A stretch of 64,000 nt of DNA from Microbacterium sp. MF43 (GTDB taxonomy: Bacteria; Actinomycetota; Actinomycetes; Actinomycetales; Microbacteriaceae), in the NCBI RefSeq assembly GCF_012847295.1, contig NZ_JABBDY010000004.1, forward strand, positions 334,822 through 398,821, given 5' to 3'. Below are positions 28,085 through 36,352 of this stretch, in pieces. A program made the position numbers and the translations under genes. The stretch's first letter is position 1. Each line of letters starts with the position of its first letter. Below the pieces are notes generated by a model. The model saw only the letters and a program-made list of their open reading frames with translations. It did not search any database and had not been told where the DNA came from.

Positions 28085-28540
28085 ATGCGGGTGGACGAGG
28101 CATCCCGGTTCCTCGCGGCGGAGCCGGACGAGGTCTTCCGCGCTTTCGTCGACCCTGCCCTGCTGCTCGGGTGGCTCCCGCCCGAGGGGATGACGGGACG
28201 CTTGGAGTCCTTCGACGCGCACGCCGGCTACCGGATGGTGCTGCGCTACCTCGAGCCGCCCGCGGGCGGCGGCAAGGCGACCGCCGACGAGGACATCGCC
28301 GAGGTGCGCCGGGTGCGGGTCGAGCCGCCCGAGCTGATCGTCGAAGAGGTGGACTTCGCCTCGGACGACCCCGCGTTCGCCGGCACGATGACCATGACGT
28401 GGACGTTCACCGAAGGCGACGGCGGCACCTACGTCGAGGTCGCGGCGAGAGGTGTGCCGGACGGGATCGATCCCGCCGATCACGCCGCGGGGATGGCCTC
28501 GTCACTGCGGAACCTCGCCCGCCTCGTGGAGGGCGGGTGA
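28085..28540 (+). CDS. SRPBCC/AHSA1-family protein
   Basis: A 151-residue single-domain protein of the START-like SRPBCC fold, with a hydrophobic ligand cavity. Typical phrases are AAEPDEVFRAFVDPALLLGWLPPEGM at the start, TMTMTWTFTEGDGGTYVEVAARGVP in the last strands and HAAGMASSLRNLARLVE in the long C-terminal helix. Such proteins bind small lipophilic ligands or assist other proteins, and none of the specific enzymatic subfamilies is recognised. The start is set by the leaderless promoter. Confidence 0.85.
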   Translation: MRVDEASRFLAAEPDEVFRAFVDPALLLGWLPPEGMTGRLESFDAHAGYRMVLRYLEPPAGGGKATADEDIAEVRRVRVEPPELIVEEVDFASDDPAFAGTMTMTWTFTEGDGGTYVEVAARGVPDGIDPADHAAGMASSLRNLARLVEGG

Positions 28541-28555
28541 GGCATCCGTCCCCCT

Positions 28556-29509
28556 TCAGCCCCGCAGTGAATCGGCCACGTCGCGCAGCGCGCCCGCCGA
28601 GCGGTGGAACAGCTCGAGCTCGTTCGGAGCGAACTGCGTCTCGCGGATGGGCACCGCCCCGCTCGCGCTCACGACCGACGGCACCGAGAGCGCGACGCCG
28701 TCGACGCCGTGGAAGTCGCGCAGCACCGTGGAGACCGGCATGACCGCGTGCTCGTCGCCGAGGATGGCCTCGATGATGCGGGCGCTCGAGAGCCCGATGG
28801 CGTAGTTCGTCGCGCCCTTGCCCTGGATGACCTTGTAGGCGGCGTCGCGCACGTCGATGGCGATCTGGTCGAGCTCGTCCACGGTCATGCGGTCTCCCGT
28901 GGGCGTGACCCACTCGAGGATCGGGACGGTCCCGATGGTCGCCTTGGACCACAGCGGGAACTCGGTGTCGCCGTGCTCGCCCACGATGTAGGCGTGCACG
29001 CTCGACGTCGCGACGCCCGCGCGCTCGGCCAGCTTCCACCGCAGGCGGGACGTGTCGAGCACCGTGCCCGACGCGAAGATGCGCTCGTCCGGGAGCCCCG
29101 TCGCCTCCTGCGCGAGGACCGTGAGCACGTCGCAGGGGTTCGTCACGATGACGTAGATCGCGTTTGGGGCCGCCTCGAGCAGCTGGGGCATCATCTTCTT
29201 CATGATCCCGGCGTTGACGCCAGCGAGCTCGATGCGCGTCTGGCCGGGGTTCTGCTTCGCCCCCGCGGTGATCACGACCACGTGCGACCCCTCGACGACC
29301 GAGATGTCGCTGCCGCCCACGATGTCGCTCGAGCCGGTGAACTGCGTGCCGTGCGCGAGATCGAGCACCTCGGCCTCGGCCTTCTGCGTCGCGATGTCGT
29401 AGAGCGCGACATGCCGCGCCGAACCGCGGATCAGCGCGGCATACGCGGCGCTCGACCCGACGCTGCCGGCTCCGACGATGGTGACTTTCGAGTTCTCGAT
29501 CACGGCCAT
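28556..29509 (-). CDS. ldh: L-lactate dehydrogenase
   Basis: A 317-residue NAD-dependent enzyme converting pyruvate and L-lactate. It has the NAD site VTIVGAGSVGSSAAYA (residues 9-24), ITAGAKQNPGQTR on the active-site loop, VTNPCDVLT, and the catalytic His179 in VGEHGD. The Gln at the loop (KQNPGQTR) fits lactate rather than malate specificity, where Arg would be expected. The ATG at 29509 was chosen because earlier in-frame codons add a nonconserved tail. No ribosome site is evident; AAGACT six bases upstream is a weak version of the leaderless box. Confidence 0.95.
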   Translation of the reverse strand: MAVIENSKVTIVGAGSVGSSAAYAALIRGSARHVALYDIATQKAEAEVLDLAHGTQFTGSSDIVGGSDISVVEGSHVVVITAGAKQNPGQTRIELAGVNAGIMKKMMPQLLEAAPNAIYVIVTNPCDVLTVLAQEATGLPDERIFASGTVLDTSRLRWKLAERAGVATSSVHAYIVGEHGDTEFPLWSKATIGTVPILEWVTPTGDRMTVDELDQIAIDVRDAAYKVIQGKGATNYAIGLSSARIIEAILGDEHAVMPVSTVLRDFHGVDGVALSVPSVVSASGAVPIRETQFAPNELELFHRSAGALRDVADSLRG

Positions 29510-29529
29510 GCGGCCAGTCTTGCAGTGAG

Positions 29530-29553
29530 CGGATGCCTCGGGCCAGGCATCCG
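29530..29553. repeat. GGATGCCT inverted repeat between divergent genes
   Basis: CGGATGCCT and AGGCATCCG flank a 6-base loop in the divergent spacer between ldh and the amidotransferase gene. As at 1274-1299, no gene ends here, so it is not a simple terminator. Confidence 0.65.
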
Positions 29554-29641
29554 ACCATGACAATCACCCCCGGCGGGCTACGCGCCCACCGTGCGGTCGG
29601 GCCTACCATGAGGCTCGTCCGCGAAGGGTTCGGAGGCGATC

Positions 29642-30478
29642 ATGTGCCGCTGGCTGGCTTACACGGGTGAGGCGCTGCAGCCCTCGACCCTCATCGTGGA
29701 CTCGCCGCACTCCATCGTGGCGATGTCGCTGAACTCTCCGCTGGGCGCCGAGACCGTCAACGGGGACGGCTTCGGGCTGGGTTGGTATCCGGCGGATGCC
29801 TCGCCCGGCGCCGAGCCGGCGCTGTTCCGATCGATCGAGCCGGCCTGGAACGACCAGAACCTGCGCGAGCTGAGTCGGGCTGTGCGCTCGCCGCTCTTCT
29901 TCACGCACGTCCGCGCCGCCGCCGGGCCGCCGATCCAGCAGACCAACTGCCACCCGTTCCGCCACGACCGCTGGCTGTTCATGCACAACGGGGCGCTCTC
30001 GGGCTTCTCCGGATACAAGCGCGACCTGGTCCTCGACGTGGACCCGTCGCTGTACCCGTCGATCCAGGGGACCACCGACACCGAAGTGCTGTTCCATCTC
30101 GCACTGACCTACGGGCTCATGGACGATCCCGTCGCCGGCGTCGGTGCGGCGATCCGGCGCGTTGAGGAGGCCGGCCGTGCCACCGGCGTGCAGTTCCCCA
30201 TGCAGGGGACGGTCGCGGTCTCGGACGGTGCGACCCTGTGGGCCTTCCGGTACTCGACCCATGGGCGATCACGCACCCTGTTCCACTCCGCCGACGTGCC
30301 GACGCTCAGGACGATGTATCCGGATGCCTCGCGCCTGGACGCCTTCGGAGATCGCGCGCAGGTCGTGGTGTCGGAGCCGCTCAACGACCTGCCCGGGGTC
30401 TTCCTCGAGGTGCCCGAATCGACCGTCGCCGTGCTCGACCCGGACGGCTACCATCACCGGGACTTCTTGTCGGCGTGA
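29642..30478 (+). CDS. Class II glutamine amidotransferase (YafJ/EgtC-like)
   Basis: A 278-residue Ntn-type amidohydrolase. Cys2, exposed after removal of Met1, is the nucleophile in MCRWLAYTG. The family pattern continues with NGDGFGLGWY, SPLFFTHVRAA and HPFRHDRWLFMHNGALSGF. The whole protein is one GATase_6-type domain without a synthase domain, as in YafJ and EgtC. No ergothioneine genes are nearby, so EgtC is not assigned. GGAGG precedes the ATG. The substrate is probably a gamma-glutamyl compound but is unknown. Confidence 0.85.
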   Translation: MCRWLAYTGEALQPSTLIVDSPHSIVAMSLNSPLGAETVNGDGFGLGWYPADASPGAEPALFRSIEPAWNDQNLRELSRAVRSPLFFTHVRAAAGPPIQQTNCHPFRHDRWLFMHNGALSGFSGYKRDLVLDVDPSLYPSIQGTTDTEVLFHLALTYGLMDDPVAGVGAAIRRVEEAGRATGVQFPMQGTVAVSDGATLWAFRYSTHGRSRTLFHSADVPTLRTMYPDASRLDAFGDRAQVVVSEPLNDLPGVFLEVPESTVAVLDPDGYHHRDFLSA

Positions 30479-30515
30479 GCTGCGCGGGTGTGGGCTCGGG
30501 CCGGGGTTCGCTCGA

Positions 30516-30545
30516 TTGGCGGGTTCGCGCGGCGTGACGTAAACT
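30516..30545 (+). promoter_or_regulatory. Promoter of tRNA-Ser
   Basis: TTGGCG (30516-30521) and TAAACT (30540-30545) with an 18-base gap lie directly before the tRNA. Confidence 0.6.
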
Positions 30546-30552
30546 CGTCGGC

Positions 30553-30643
30553 GGTGACGTGTCCGAGCGGCCGAAGGTGCAACTCTCGAAAAGTTGTGTA
30601 GGGTAACCCCCTACCGTGGGTTCAAATCCCACCGTCACCGCCA
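30553..30643 (+). tRNA. tRNA-Ser (CGA anticodon)
   Basis: The cloverleaf can be drawn by hand. The acceptor stem is GGTGACG/CGTCACC, the anticodon loop CTCGAAA carries CGA, and a long variable arm (GTAGGGTAACCCCCTAC) marks a class II tRNA. The T-arm is GTGGG-TTCAAAT-CCCAC, with discriminator G and an encoded CCA at 30641-30643. It reads UCG serine codons. An integrase gene lies just downstream, so its 3' half is the probable attachment site of the element. Confidence 0.96.
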
Positions 30644-30649
30644 CGTCGA

Positions 30650-30688
30650 AGCCCCGCGAACCCTTGGAAACAGGGGGATCGCGGGGCT
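30650..30688 (+). terminator. Terminator after tRNA-Ser
   Basis: AGCCCCGCGA and TCGCGGGGCT form a 10-base perfect stem with a 19-base loop, followed by CTCTTCTTG. It begins seven bases after the tRNA CCA and lies inside the element if recombination occurs in the tRNA. Confidence 0.7.
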
Positions 30689-30750
30689 CTCTTCTTGCCC
30701 GAAATCCCGCCGTGAGAACATTTTGAGAACAAACGTCTCCGGCGACGGGC

Positions 30751-31893
30751 TCAGATGCCGATACCGGGGACCTCTGGCGGCAGCACAACGGGCGTGTCAG
30801 AGGGCGGGTAGATCGACCGATTCCGCGCGTGCGCGAGTGCGGTGGCGACGGCGTCGAGATCGTCGTCGAAGAGGTCGGCGTAGGTGCCCAGAGTCATGGC
30901 CGCGGAGGCGTGGCCGAGCATCCGTTGGACGGCCTTCACGTTTGCCCCGGCACTGATCGCGAGGCTCGCCGCGGTGTGTCGGAGATCGTGCGGTGTGACT
31001 CGGGGGAAGGTCGGGTCTTCCTTCTGAGCGCGTCTGACCGCTCTGGCGAACCACCCGTCCTTGGAGTTGGGCAGACGGAGGTGATCAGTCCCGTCGCCGA
31101 ACAGAAGCTGTGTGGCGTCCTTCCCGACGAACAGCGATCGGATCATCGGGTCAAGAAAGTCCGGGTACCGCACGGAGCGGGTGCGATGAGACTTTGGTGA
31201 GCCAACGTGGATGTGGCCGTTCACAAGCACGGCGTTCTCGTACACGGTCACGCGACGGCGAGTGAGGTCGACGTCTCGCAGTCGGAGGCCCGTCGCTTCG
31301 CCCCATCGGAGACCGGTGTAGGAGAGGAAGTAGACCACGTGCGGGTAGGCGGCTCGTTGGGCGAGCTCGGCGACCTGTCGGTGTGTCAGGTAGACGCGGG
31401 GCTTGGGGCGCTTCTTCGGAAGCTTGACGCCGCGGGCTGGATTGTCGGCGAGGCGTCTGTCCCGGACGGCGATGTCGAGGATCGCCGAGAGGATCCCGAA
31501 CGAGCGGATGACAGTCGTTGGGCCGCGAGTGTTGGAGAGTTGCGACACCCAGGCGCGGACGTCGCTGTGGCGAATGTCGCCAACCTGTCGGTTGCCCCAT
31601 GCGGGTTCGACGTGAATCCTCCACGCCGACTCCAGCGGGTGAACAGAGGACGGCTTGAGGACCGCCGACTGGTCCGTCATCCAGATGGCGCCGAGCTCGC
31701 CGACTGTAATGCGCGCGTCGGTTGGGTCAATGTATCGCTTCTCCGCGATCGATACGGAGGTCGAGGAGAGGAAGCGCTCTGCGTCGCGCTTCGTCTTGAA
31801 GCCACGTTTGGAGGTCTGTGAGTTGTCGGGTTTGCGGTACTTGACCATGTACCGCTTGCCTTCGCCGGTCTTGTAGCTGTGGATGCTACCCAT
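30751..31893 (-). CDS. Tyrosine-family integrase
   Basis: A 380-residue site-specific recombinase. An N-terminal AP2-like arm-binding segment (KTGEGKRYMVKYRKPDNSQTSKRGF) and a SAM-like core-binding domain (about residues 62-150) precede the catalytic domain. The catalytic residues are visible: Arg196 (TGLRWGE), His302 and Arg305 (HDLRH), His328 (LGHAS) and the nucleophile Tyr338 (LGTYADL). It reads toward the tRNA gene, the usual layout for tRNA-targeting elements. Its start overlaps the end of the upstream gene by eight bases, so the two are co-translated. Confidence 0.95.
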   Translation of the reverse strand: MGSIHSYKTGEGKRYMVKYRKPDNSQTSKRGFKTKRDAERFLSSTSVSIAEKRYIDPTDARITVGELGAIWMTDQSAVLKPSSVHPLESAWRIHVEPAWGNRQVGDIRHSDVRAWVSQLSNTRGPTTVIRSFGILSAILDIAVRDRRLADNPARGVKLPKKRPKPRVYLTHRQVAELAQRAAYPHVVYFLSYTGLRWGEATGLRLRDVDLTRRRVTVYENAVLVNGHIHVGSPKSHRTRSVRYPDFLDPMIRSLFVGKDATQLLFGDGTDHLRLPNSKDGWFARAVRRAQKEDPTFPRVTPHDLRHTAASLAISAGANVKAVQRMLGHASAAMTLGTYADLFDDDLDAVATALAHARNRSIYPPSDTPVVLPPEVPGIGI

Positions 31894-32482
31894 CGGCCTT
31901 TCGGCCGGCGGCTGCTGTCATTCCCTCGAGGCGTCCTGCTGCTCTCGCCTTCTGTGTCCAGTCTGAGGCGGTGCGGTGGGGGATTCCGAGTTCGTTCATG
32001 ATCATTCGGAGCGGGGCTTGCCCGGAGAGGGCGGCGACGCCGTAGAGGATCTCGACGACGTCGAGTCGGGCTTCGGATGATCCGCGTTTGACGACATCTG
32101 TTGCGAGCCACTCGGGGATAAGGCGTCCGTCGCGGTTCGTGAGCTCGGAGACGCTCAGCCCTTTGGCGTCGGCGCTGTCATCAAGCGTGAGGGCGATGCA
32201 CTGTGGTGCTGCCGCTTGCACGATCGCTTGCACGGTGACCTGGCGCAGCGTGTTCGCGTTGACCTCGACCGAGTCCACGGTGCTTTCGACGGCAACCGCC
32301 GTCACCACGTAGCGACCCGTGGTCCGGACGTACTTCGCTTCGATGCGCGTCGCGAGGCCAGTCGTCTCGTCCGTCGTGCTGGCCGCGAACCCTGGCGCGA
32401 TGCGAAGCCCGGATCCCAGCGGCTGAACTGCCGCTGCTACGGACATGGGGGTGCCATCGAGAGTCTTCACGTCGACCTTCAC
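31886..32482 (-). CDS. Unidentified protein with C-terminal helix-turn-helix
   Basis: A 198-residue protein of unknown family. Residues 1-130 are a beta-rich domain (SVAAAVQPLGSGLRIAPGF, TGRYVVTAVAVEST). Residues about 135-190 look like a DNA-binding segment (LDVVEILYGVAALS, MIMNELGIPHRTASDWTQKARAAG). The GTG at 32482 has CATAAT six bases upstream, fitting a leaderless start. It is co-translated with the integrase, so a role in controlling integration, such as directionality or regulation of the integrase, is plausible but not shown. Confidence 0.7.
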   Translation of the reverse strand: MKVDVKTLDGTPMSVAAAVQPLGSGLRIAPGFAASTTDETTGLATRIEAKYVRTTGRYVVTAVAVESTVDSVEVNANTLRQVTVQAIVQAAAPQCIALTLDDSADAKGLSVSELTNRDGRLIPEWLATDVVKRGSSEARLDVVEILYGVAALSGQAPLRMIMNELGIPHRTASDWTQKARAAGRLEGMTAAAGRKADG

Positions 32483-32593
32483 CTCCCCATTATGTCTAGT
32501 TGCGTCAGGGGTTCACGCTTTCCTCTTGACGAGTGTATCGCTAAATGCTTCACTCATGTCAAGCCAAGACGCAAGTACGCAACGGAGGTCGAG

Positions 32594-32821
32594 ATGAGCA
32601 CACTGGATCACACGGTGACGCAGAGCCTTTCGCACACGTTCGTCACCCCGGCGCAGGTGGTCGCGATGCTTCCGGGCATCACCCTGCGCACCCTCTCGAT
32701 GTGGCGCTACCGCCAGATCGGGCCGCCGTATCGAAAGCTCGGCGCCCGGATCGTCTACCCGCTCGACGAACTGGATGACTGGGTCGAAGCGCGGGCACAC
32801 GGCTCGAATACGAGGCGGTGA
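32594..32821 (+). CDS. Excisionase-type small DNA-binding protein
   Basis: A 75-residue protein with a MerR/HTH_17-type winged helix: FVTPAQVVAMLPGITLRTLSMWRYRQIGPPYRKLGARIVYPLDELDDWV. The phrase IGPPYRKLG-RIVY-LDELDDW is the hallmark of phage-type excisionases and small regulators. GGAGGT precedes the ATG. It is divergent from the integrase unit, as expected for a recombination directionality factor. A regulator of transfer genes is the alternative. Confidence 0.8.
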   Translation: MSTLDHTVTQSLSHTFVTPAQVVAMLPGITLRTLSMWRYRQIGPPYRKLGARIVYPLDELDDWVEARAHGSNTRR

Positions 32822-32824
32822 GTC

Positions 32825-33079
32825 ATGACCAGCGTGACCGTCTACTCCGCAGGGCCGGCGTGTGTTCAATGCCGGCAGACCTTCAAGCACCTGGAACGCC
32901 GCGGCGTTGACTTCACCGAGGTTGACCTGCGCGCCACGGTCGCTGCTCTCGAGTACGTCACCGATCAGCTCGGCTACTCGCAGGCACCGGTTGTCGTCGT
33001 CGATGACGAGCCGGAGAACCATTGGTACGGATTCCGACCCGATCTGATCGACCGCCTCGCGATCGGCAGAGCATCATGA
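32825..33079 (+). CDS. Glutaredoxin-like protein (NrdH type)
   Basis: An 84-residue thioredoxin-fold protein with the redox motif Cys13-Val-Gln-Cys16, a TVYSAGP start and the substrate-binding strand QAPVVVVDDEP. Those features fit NrdH/glutaredoxin-like redoxins of actinobacterial phages and mobile elements. It lies four bases after the excisionase-like gene and overlaps the next ATG, so it belongs to a small rightward operon. It may supply electrons to ribonucleotide reductase or reduce disulfides after transfer. No reductase gene is nearby. Confidence 0.82.
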   Translation: MTSVTVYSAGPACVQCRQTFKHLERRGVDFTEVDLRATVAALEYVTDQLGYSQAPVVVVDDEPENHWYGFRPDLIDRLAIGRAS

Positions 33080-34092
33080 GTGGCACGTCCAACGAGGGCG
33101 TGAAGCGCCATGGTTCGGAGCGGAAGAAGTGGTTGCCGCACACGGACGCGCAACGCGAGCGGCGCCGCCTCACCAACCAAGCGTGGCGTGCACGCAACCG
33201 CGATCACGTGCGGGCCGAGGGGCGGAGGTGGCGAGAAGAGAACCTCGAGAAGGCTCGCGAGCTCAACCGACTCTCCATGCAGAGACAGAGCCGGAAGCAC
33301 AAGCGCGAGGTTGCTCGACGTGAACGGAAGAGGACCTACGCGCGAAAGTACTACGCGAACAATCGCGACCGAATACTGGCTCAGCACAAGGCGGCGCGGG
33401 TCCGAAGCCAGGCCGCGGATCCTGACCGCTACCGCGAGATGGCATACGCCCGGACCGTCCGATGGCGGGACAGTCATCGCGACGCGCTGAACCAGACACA
33501 GCGCGACAGAAGGCGGGCAAACCCGCAGGCGGCCGCAGAGAGTTCAAGGCGCTACTACGAGAAGAACCGCGAGCAGGTGCTCCAACGAAAGCGCGAGCGG
33601 TACGCAGAGAATCACGAGTTGGCTCGAGCCAAGTCCAACGCGTACTACGCACGAGAGGCCCGCCGTCGCACCGCCGGGCTTCCCCCGCGACGGTTACACC
33701 GGGCGAGCCCTGCGGATCGTGTTGCGAATGGCGTCGCCGCAGACGAGTTCTTCTCCCGGACCTACACCGGGCAAGCCCTCAACGAGATGCTGCTCGGCAG
33801 CAAGCAGCCCACACCTCCCGAGCTCCTCGCCGCATGGAAGCGGGATTGCCTCCGGGCACGCGCCGCACACCACCAAGCGACCACAGAACCTGCAACTCCA
33901 CCCAGCGCCCACGATGAACTGCGGATCGCGCGACTTGCGGCAAAGGCCGCAGAGGATGCCCGCCTGGACGCAATCGGAAGAGCGGTGAACGCGCGACTTC
34001 GAACCGAGCGCGCAAGAGCCGCGCTTCTGCCTGACCCCGCCGCTCCCCACCACGCCGGCTCGACCCCTAACGGTCCACACATCACTCGCTGA
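33076..34092 (+). CDS. Arg-rich helical-repeat protein, unidentified
   Basis: A 338-residue, strongly basic protein. Residues about 25-195 are irregular repeats of the form (Y/W)-(Y/R)-x-x-NR-(D/E)-x-(V/I/L), for example YYANNRDRILAQHKAAR and YYEKNREQVLQRKRER, which should form long charged helices. Repeats like these precede HNH or endonuclease VII domains in phage proteins, but no such nuclease domain is visible here. The C-terminal third is Ala/Pro-rich and looks disordered. The start overlaps the redoxin stop (ATGA). A nucleic-acid-binding role is likely; its function is unknown. Confidence 0.65.
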   Translation: MSGTSNEGVKRHGSERKKWLPHTDAQRERRRLTNQAWRARNRDHVRAEGRRWREENLEKARELNRLSMQRQSRKHKREVARRERKRTYARKYYANNRDRILAQHKAARVRSQAADPDRYREMAYARTVRWRDSHRDALNQTQRDRRRANPQAAAESSRRYYEKNREQVLQRKRERYAENHELARAKSNAYYAREARRRTAGLPPRRLHRASPADRVANGVAADEFFSRTYTGQALNEMLLGSKQPTPPELLAAWKRDCLRARAAHHQATTEPATPPSAHDELRIARLAAKAAEDARLDAIGRAVNARLRTERARAALLPDPAAPHHAGSTPNGPHITR

Positions 34093-34141
34093 GGCGGCGG
34101 ACGCAAAGTTCAGCCGCAAGTCATTCCTCGAAAGGAACATC

Positions 34142-34396
34142 ATGATCGACCGAGCACACACCGAAACCACGCTCTGGCGGACCGCGGTGTCGGCATTCAG
34201 CTACTACCCGACCAAGCACGTCGACGAGCCGGGGTACACCGTCGGTGAGGACATCGAGTGGTGCCTGGAGCCGCTCAGCGAGGTCGATCAGGCCGTGCTG
34301 GCACGTCTCTCCGATCTCGTGGCGACCGCGATCGTGGACCCCACCGCACACCGGACTGAGCTGACGAAGGAATTGGAACGCCTCGCCGATCGGTAG
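34142..34396 (+). CDS. Small unidentified protein
   Basis: An 84-residue acidic protein with no recognised family (AFSYYPTKHVDEPGYTVGEDIEWCLEPLSEVDQAVLARLSDLV). A clear GAAAGGA ribosome site nine bases before the ATG and the regular gene spacing support it being real. It is likely co-transcribed with the preceding genes of the element. Confidence 0.65.
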   Translation: MIDRAHTETTLWRTAVSAFSYYPTKHVDEPGYTVGEDIEWCLEPLSEVDQAVLARLSDLVATAIVDPTAHRTELTKELERLADR

Positions 34397-34419
34397 ACGG
34401 GGCTGAGGAGGTGGTGGAG

Positions 34420-34632
34420 ATGCTGACGTTCGAGCCTACGGTGGCGATGATCGCGACCATCGTGTTGCCGTGCGCGGCAATCATGGTCGGGGCTGCCACG
34501 CTGATCGCTGCTGTTCGTCGGCGGGGTCGCCGCGCCACGACCCTCGCCCTGATCTTCTCGGTCTGTGTGCTCGGGACGCTCGTCGCGGCCACCATCGTCG
34601 CTCACGTGGACGGACTCGTGCCCCCCGTCTGA
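34420..34632 (+). CDS. Small two-helix membrane protein
   Basis: A 70-residue protein with two hydrophobic helices (VAMIATIVLPCAAIMVGAATLIAAV and TLALIFSVCVLGTLVAATIV) joined by RRRGRR. The ATG at 34420 is preferred because GGAGG ends seven bases before it; GTG codons at 34411 and 34414 overlap that site. The family and role are unknown. It lies last in the rightward operon. Confidence 0.6.
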   Translation: MLTFEPTVAMIATIVLPCAAIMVGAATLIAAVRRRGRRATTLALIFSVCVLGTLVAATIVAHVDGLVPPV

Positions 34633-34643
34633 CTCGCCCTCCC

Positions 34644-35195
34644 TTACGCCGGTACCGAGAGGGCGCGCTGCACGGCGCTCGGGCTGACGCCGATGACGCG
34701 GGCGATGTGTGCAATCGAGCGGTGCTGGCGGCGCAACTCTTCCGCCACCGCTACGCGATCGGGGGTCATCACGGACGGCCGGCCCGGTCGTCGGCCCGCA
34801 GCCTCGGCTTGCAGCATCCCCTGACGTGTTCGCAATCCCGCCAGCCGCCGCCGGAGCCCCTCCAACGCGCCAAACACCTCGGCGGGATCGACCGGGCCGG
34901 CATCGGTGGACAGCGCGGGCTCGGCGAGCGAACGAAATGCGATCCCAAGACGACCCAGCTCGGTGATGGTCTGAACGACCCGCGGAAGCGAGGATCCGAG
35001 CCGCGCCGCACTCGACACCAGCAGGATGTCACCGGGCTCGAGCGAGTGCAGTGGGCTTCCGTCATCCAATGGGCCATCGACGACGCCCGGGTCGGTCAGA
35101 GTCACCGTGGCACCCGCCGTGGCCAGCTTCTCAAGGTCGGTGGTGAGGTCTTCGCCCGGCCACCATGGTCGCGAATATCCGATCAAGCGGGTCAT
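34644..35195 (-). CDS. Serine-recombinase-like protein, probably inactive
   Basis: A 183-residue protein with a resolvase-like N-terminal domain (about 1-105) and a C-terminal Hin-type helix-turn-helix (GRPSVMTPDRVAVAEELRRQHRSIAHIARVIGVSPSAVQRAL). In active resolvases the start reads GYxRVS, with the catalytic Ser. Here it reads IGYSRPWWPGEDL, placing Trp at the Ser position by hand alignment. The conserved LDRLxR block is AARLGSS. Loss of both suggests a DNA-binding regulator rather than a recombinase. Its start overlaps the stop of the zeta-like gene, so the two are coupled. Confidence 0.7.
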   Translation of the reverse strand: MTRLIGYSRPWWPGEDLTTDLEKLATAGATVTLTDPGVVDGPLDDGSPLHSLEPGDILLVSSAARLGSSLPRVVQTITELGRLGIAFRSLAEPALSTDAGPVDPAEVFGALEGLRRRLAGLRTRQGMLQAEAAGRRPGRPSVMTPDRVAVAEELRRQHRSIAHIARVIGVSPSAVQRALSVPA

Positions 35196-36352
35196 CGCGA
35201 GGGCCCGTCAGTACTCGGGGCTGGGGGCGTAGGAATAGTCGCGGGCGACTCTTGCACCAGCCCCGGCGCAGCCGGCCGGCGGAGCACGACCAGTTCGCTC
35301 GCGAGGCGACTCTCCAGGTCGGGTGTTACGACCGAGCCGGTGGGGATTCGAAGGTTCGGTACGACTTCTCGGAGCGCTGCTTCATGGAGTGCGACCAGAT
35401 GTGGTCCCAGCTCTGGCAACGTCGATGAGGGTTGACGGGCGTATGCAGTCACTCGCTTCAGCTCGCTCAACCATTGAACCGTTTGCAGGGTGGACATTGG
35501 GGTCCTGCTAGCTCTATTGAATGCTCGGATCGCCGAAGACCCGTCTACCTGATCGGCGGCGACGCCTCCGTCTCGGTCGAACACGGTCAGTCGGGCACCC
35601 GCAGCCCCTGCCTTTGCCAGCAGTGCGCGCGCTTCTTCCAGATCGCGATCGTGCTGCTCGACGGGGACTAGCTCTAACAGGCGCCTCTCGCGATCGCTCG
35701 ATGCGTACGCCGACGCTACGGCCAGGAGGCTCTCCGCACGCCCTGTAGCGACGACTGCGACGTGCGTGCGGTAACCGACCTGCCCGAATGTGGTCAGGAT
35801 GCCTTCGGCCGCAGCCGCCGGTATCGGCCCGTCGAGGAGAAGCGAGAGTCGGTGCTCCCGGGCGTGCCGCATGCAAGCGATCAACCACGAGGCCGACGTC
35901 GCGGCGACACGATCGGCGTCGACGTTCTCGTTCACCGCCCGCGGGACGAACGAGCGAAGCAGGCTGGCCGAGATCACCGCGATCCCGTCCGGGTTCTCGC
36001 CCCGGAGGTGGCTGATGGCGCGAGATCGGCCCGACCCCGGTTGCCCAGTGAGGAGAACCATGCGAGGCGTATCCGTCGGTCGTGCACCAGCGAAGACCGT
36101 CGGCAAGATGCGTTGCTCGAGGATCACTTGAGGGTCATCGCTCGTGCTCGCCGTCCCCGGCTGCGGGCCGGGTGCCGGGCCGAGGGAGTCAATCGTGGGG
36201 CGGTCGAACCCGTCCGCCTGGAGGACGTTCGCGCGATGGGCCACCGCACGACTCAGATCGGAATCTTCCGCGAGACCATCGTCTGCAGCGCTGAGCGCGA
36301 CGTCGTACGCGACGGCATCGCTGACTCGCCAGGCCGATGAATCGGGTCGCAT
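35192..36352 (-). CDS. Zeta-toxin-like P-loop protein
   Basis: A 386-residue protein. Residues about 95-270 resemble zeta toxins: Walker A LLTGQPGSGRSRA, then a core with LLLDGP and GYRTHVAVVATGRAESLLAVASAY. In active zeta kinases the segment after the second strand is IDNDTFK with a catalytic Asp; here it reads ISASLLRS, and the nearby conserved Arg residues also appear replaced. Kinase activity may therefore be lost. AAGGAGG precedes the ATG at 36352; a GTG three bases earlier is too close to it. No epsilon-type antitoxin is present. Its coupled partner is the resolvase-like protein. Confidence 0.6.
   Translation of the reverse strand: MRPDSSAWRVSDAVAYDVALSAADDGLAEDSDLSRAVAHRANVLQADGFDRPTIDSLGPAPGPQPGTASTSDDPQVILEQRILPTVFAGARPTDTPRMVLLTGQPGSGRSRAISHLRGENPDGIAVISASLLRSFVPRAVNENVDADRVAATSASWLIACMRHAREHRLSLLLDGPIPAAAAEGILTTFGQVGYRTHVAVVATGRAESLLAVASAYASSDRERRLLELVPVEQHDRDLEEARALLAKAGAAGARLTVFDRDGGVAADQVDGSSAIRAFNRASRTPMSTLQTVQWLSELKRVTAYARQPSSTLPELGPHLVALHEAALREVVPNLRIPTGSVVTPDLESRLASELVVLRRPAAPGLVQESPATIPTPPAPSTDGPSR

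Noticed and set aside
29642-30478. Assigning the class II amidotransferase as EgtC
   Set aside because: The fold fits, but no other ergothioneine genes are nearby, and YafJ-like proteins share the same motifs.
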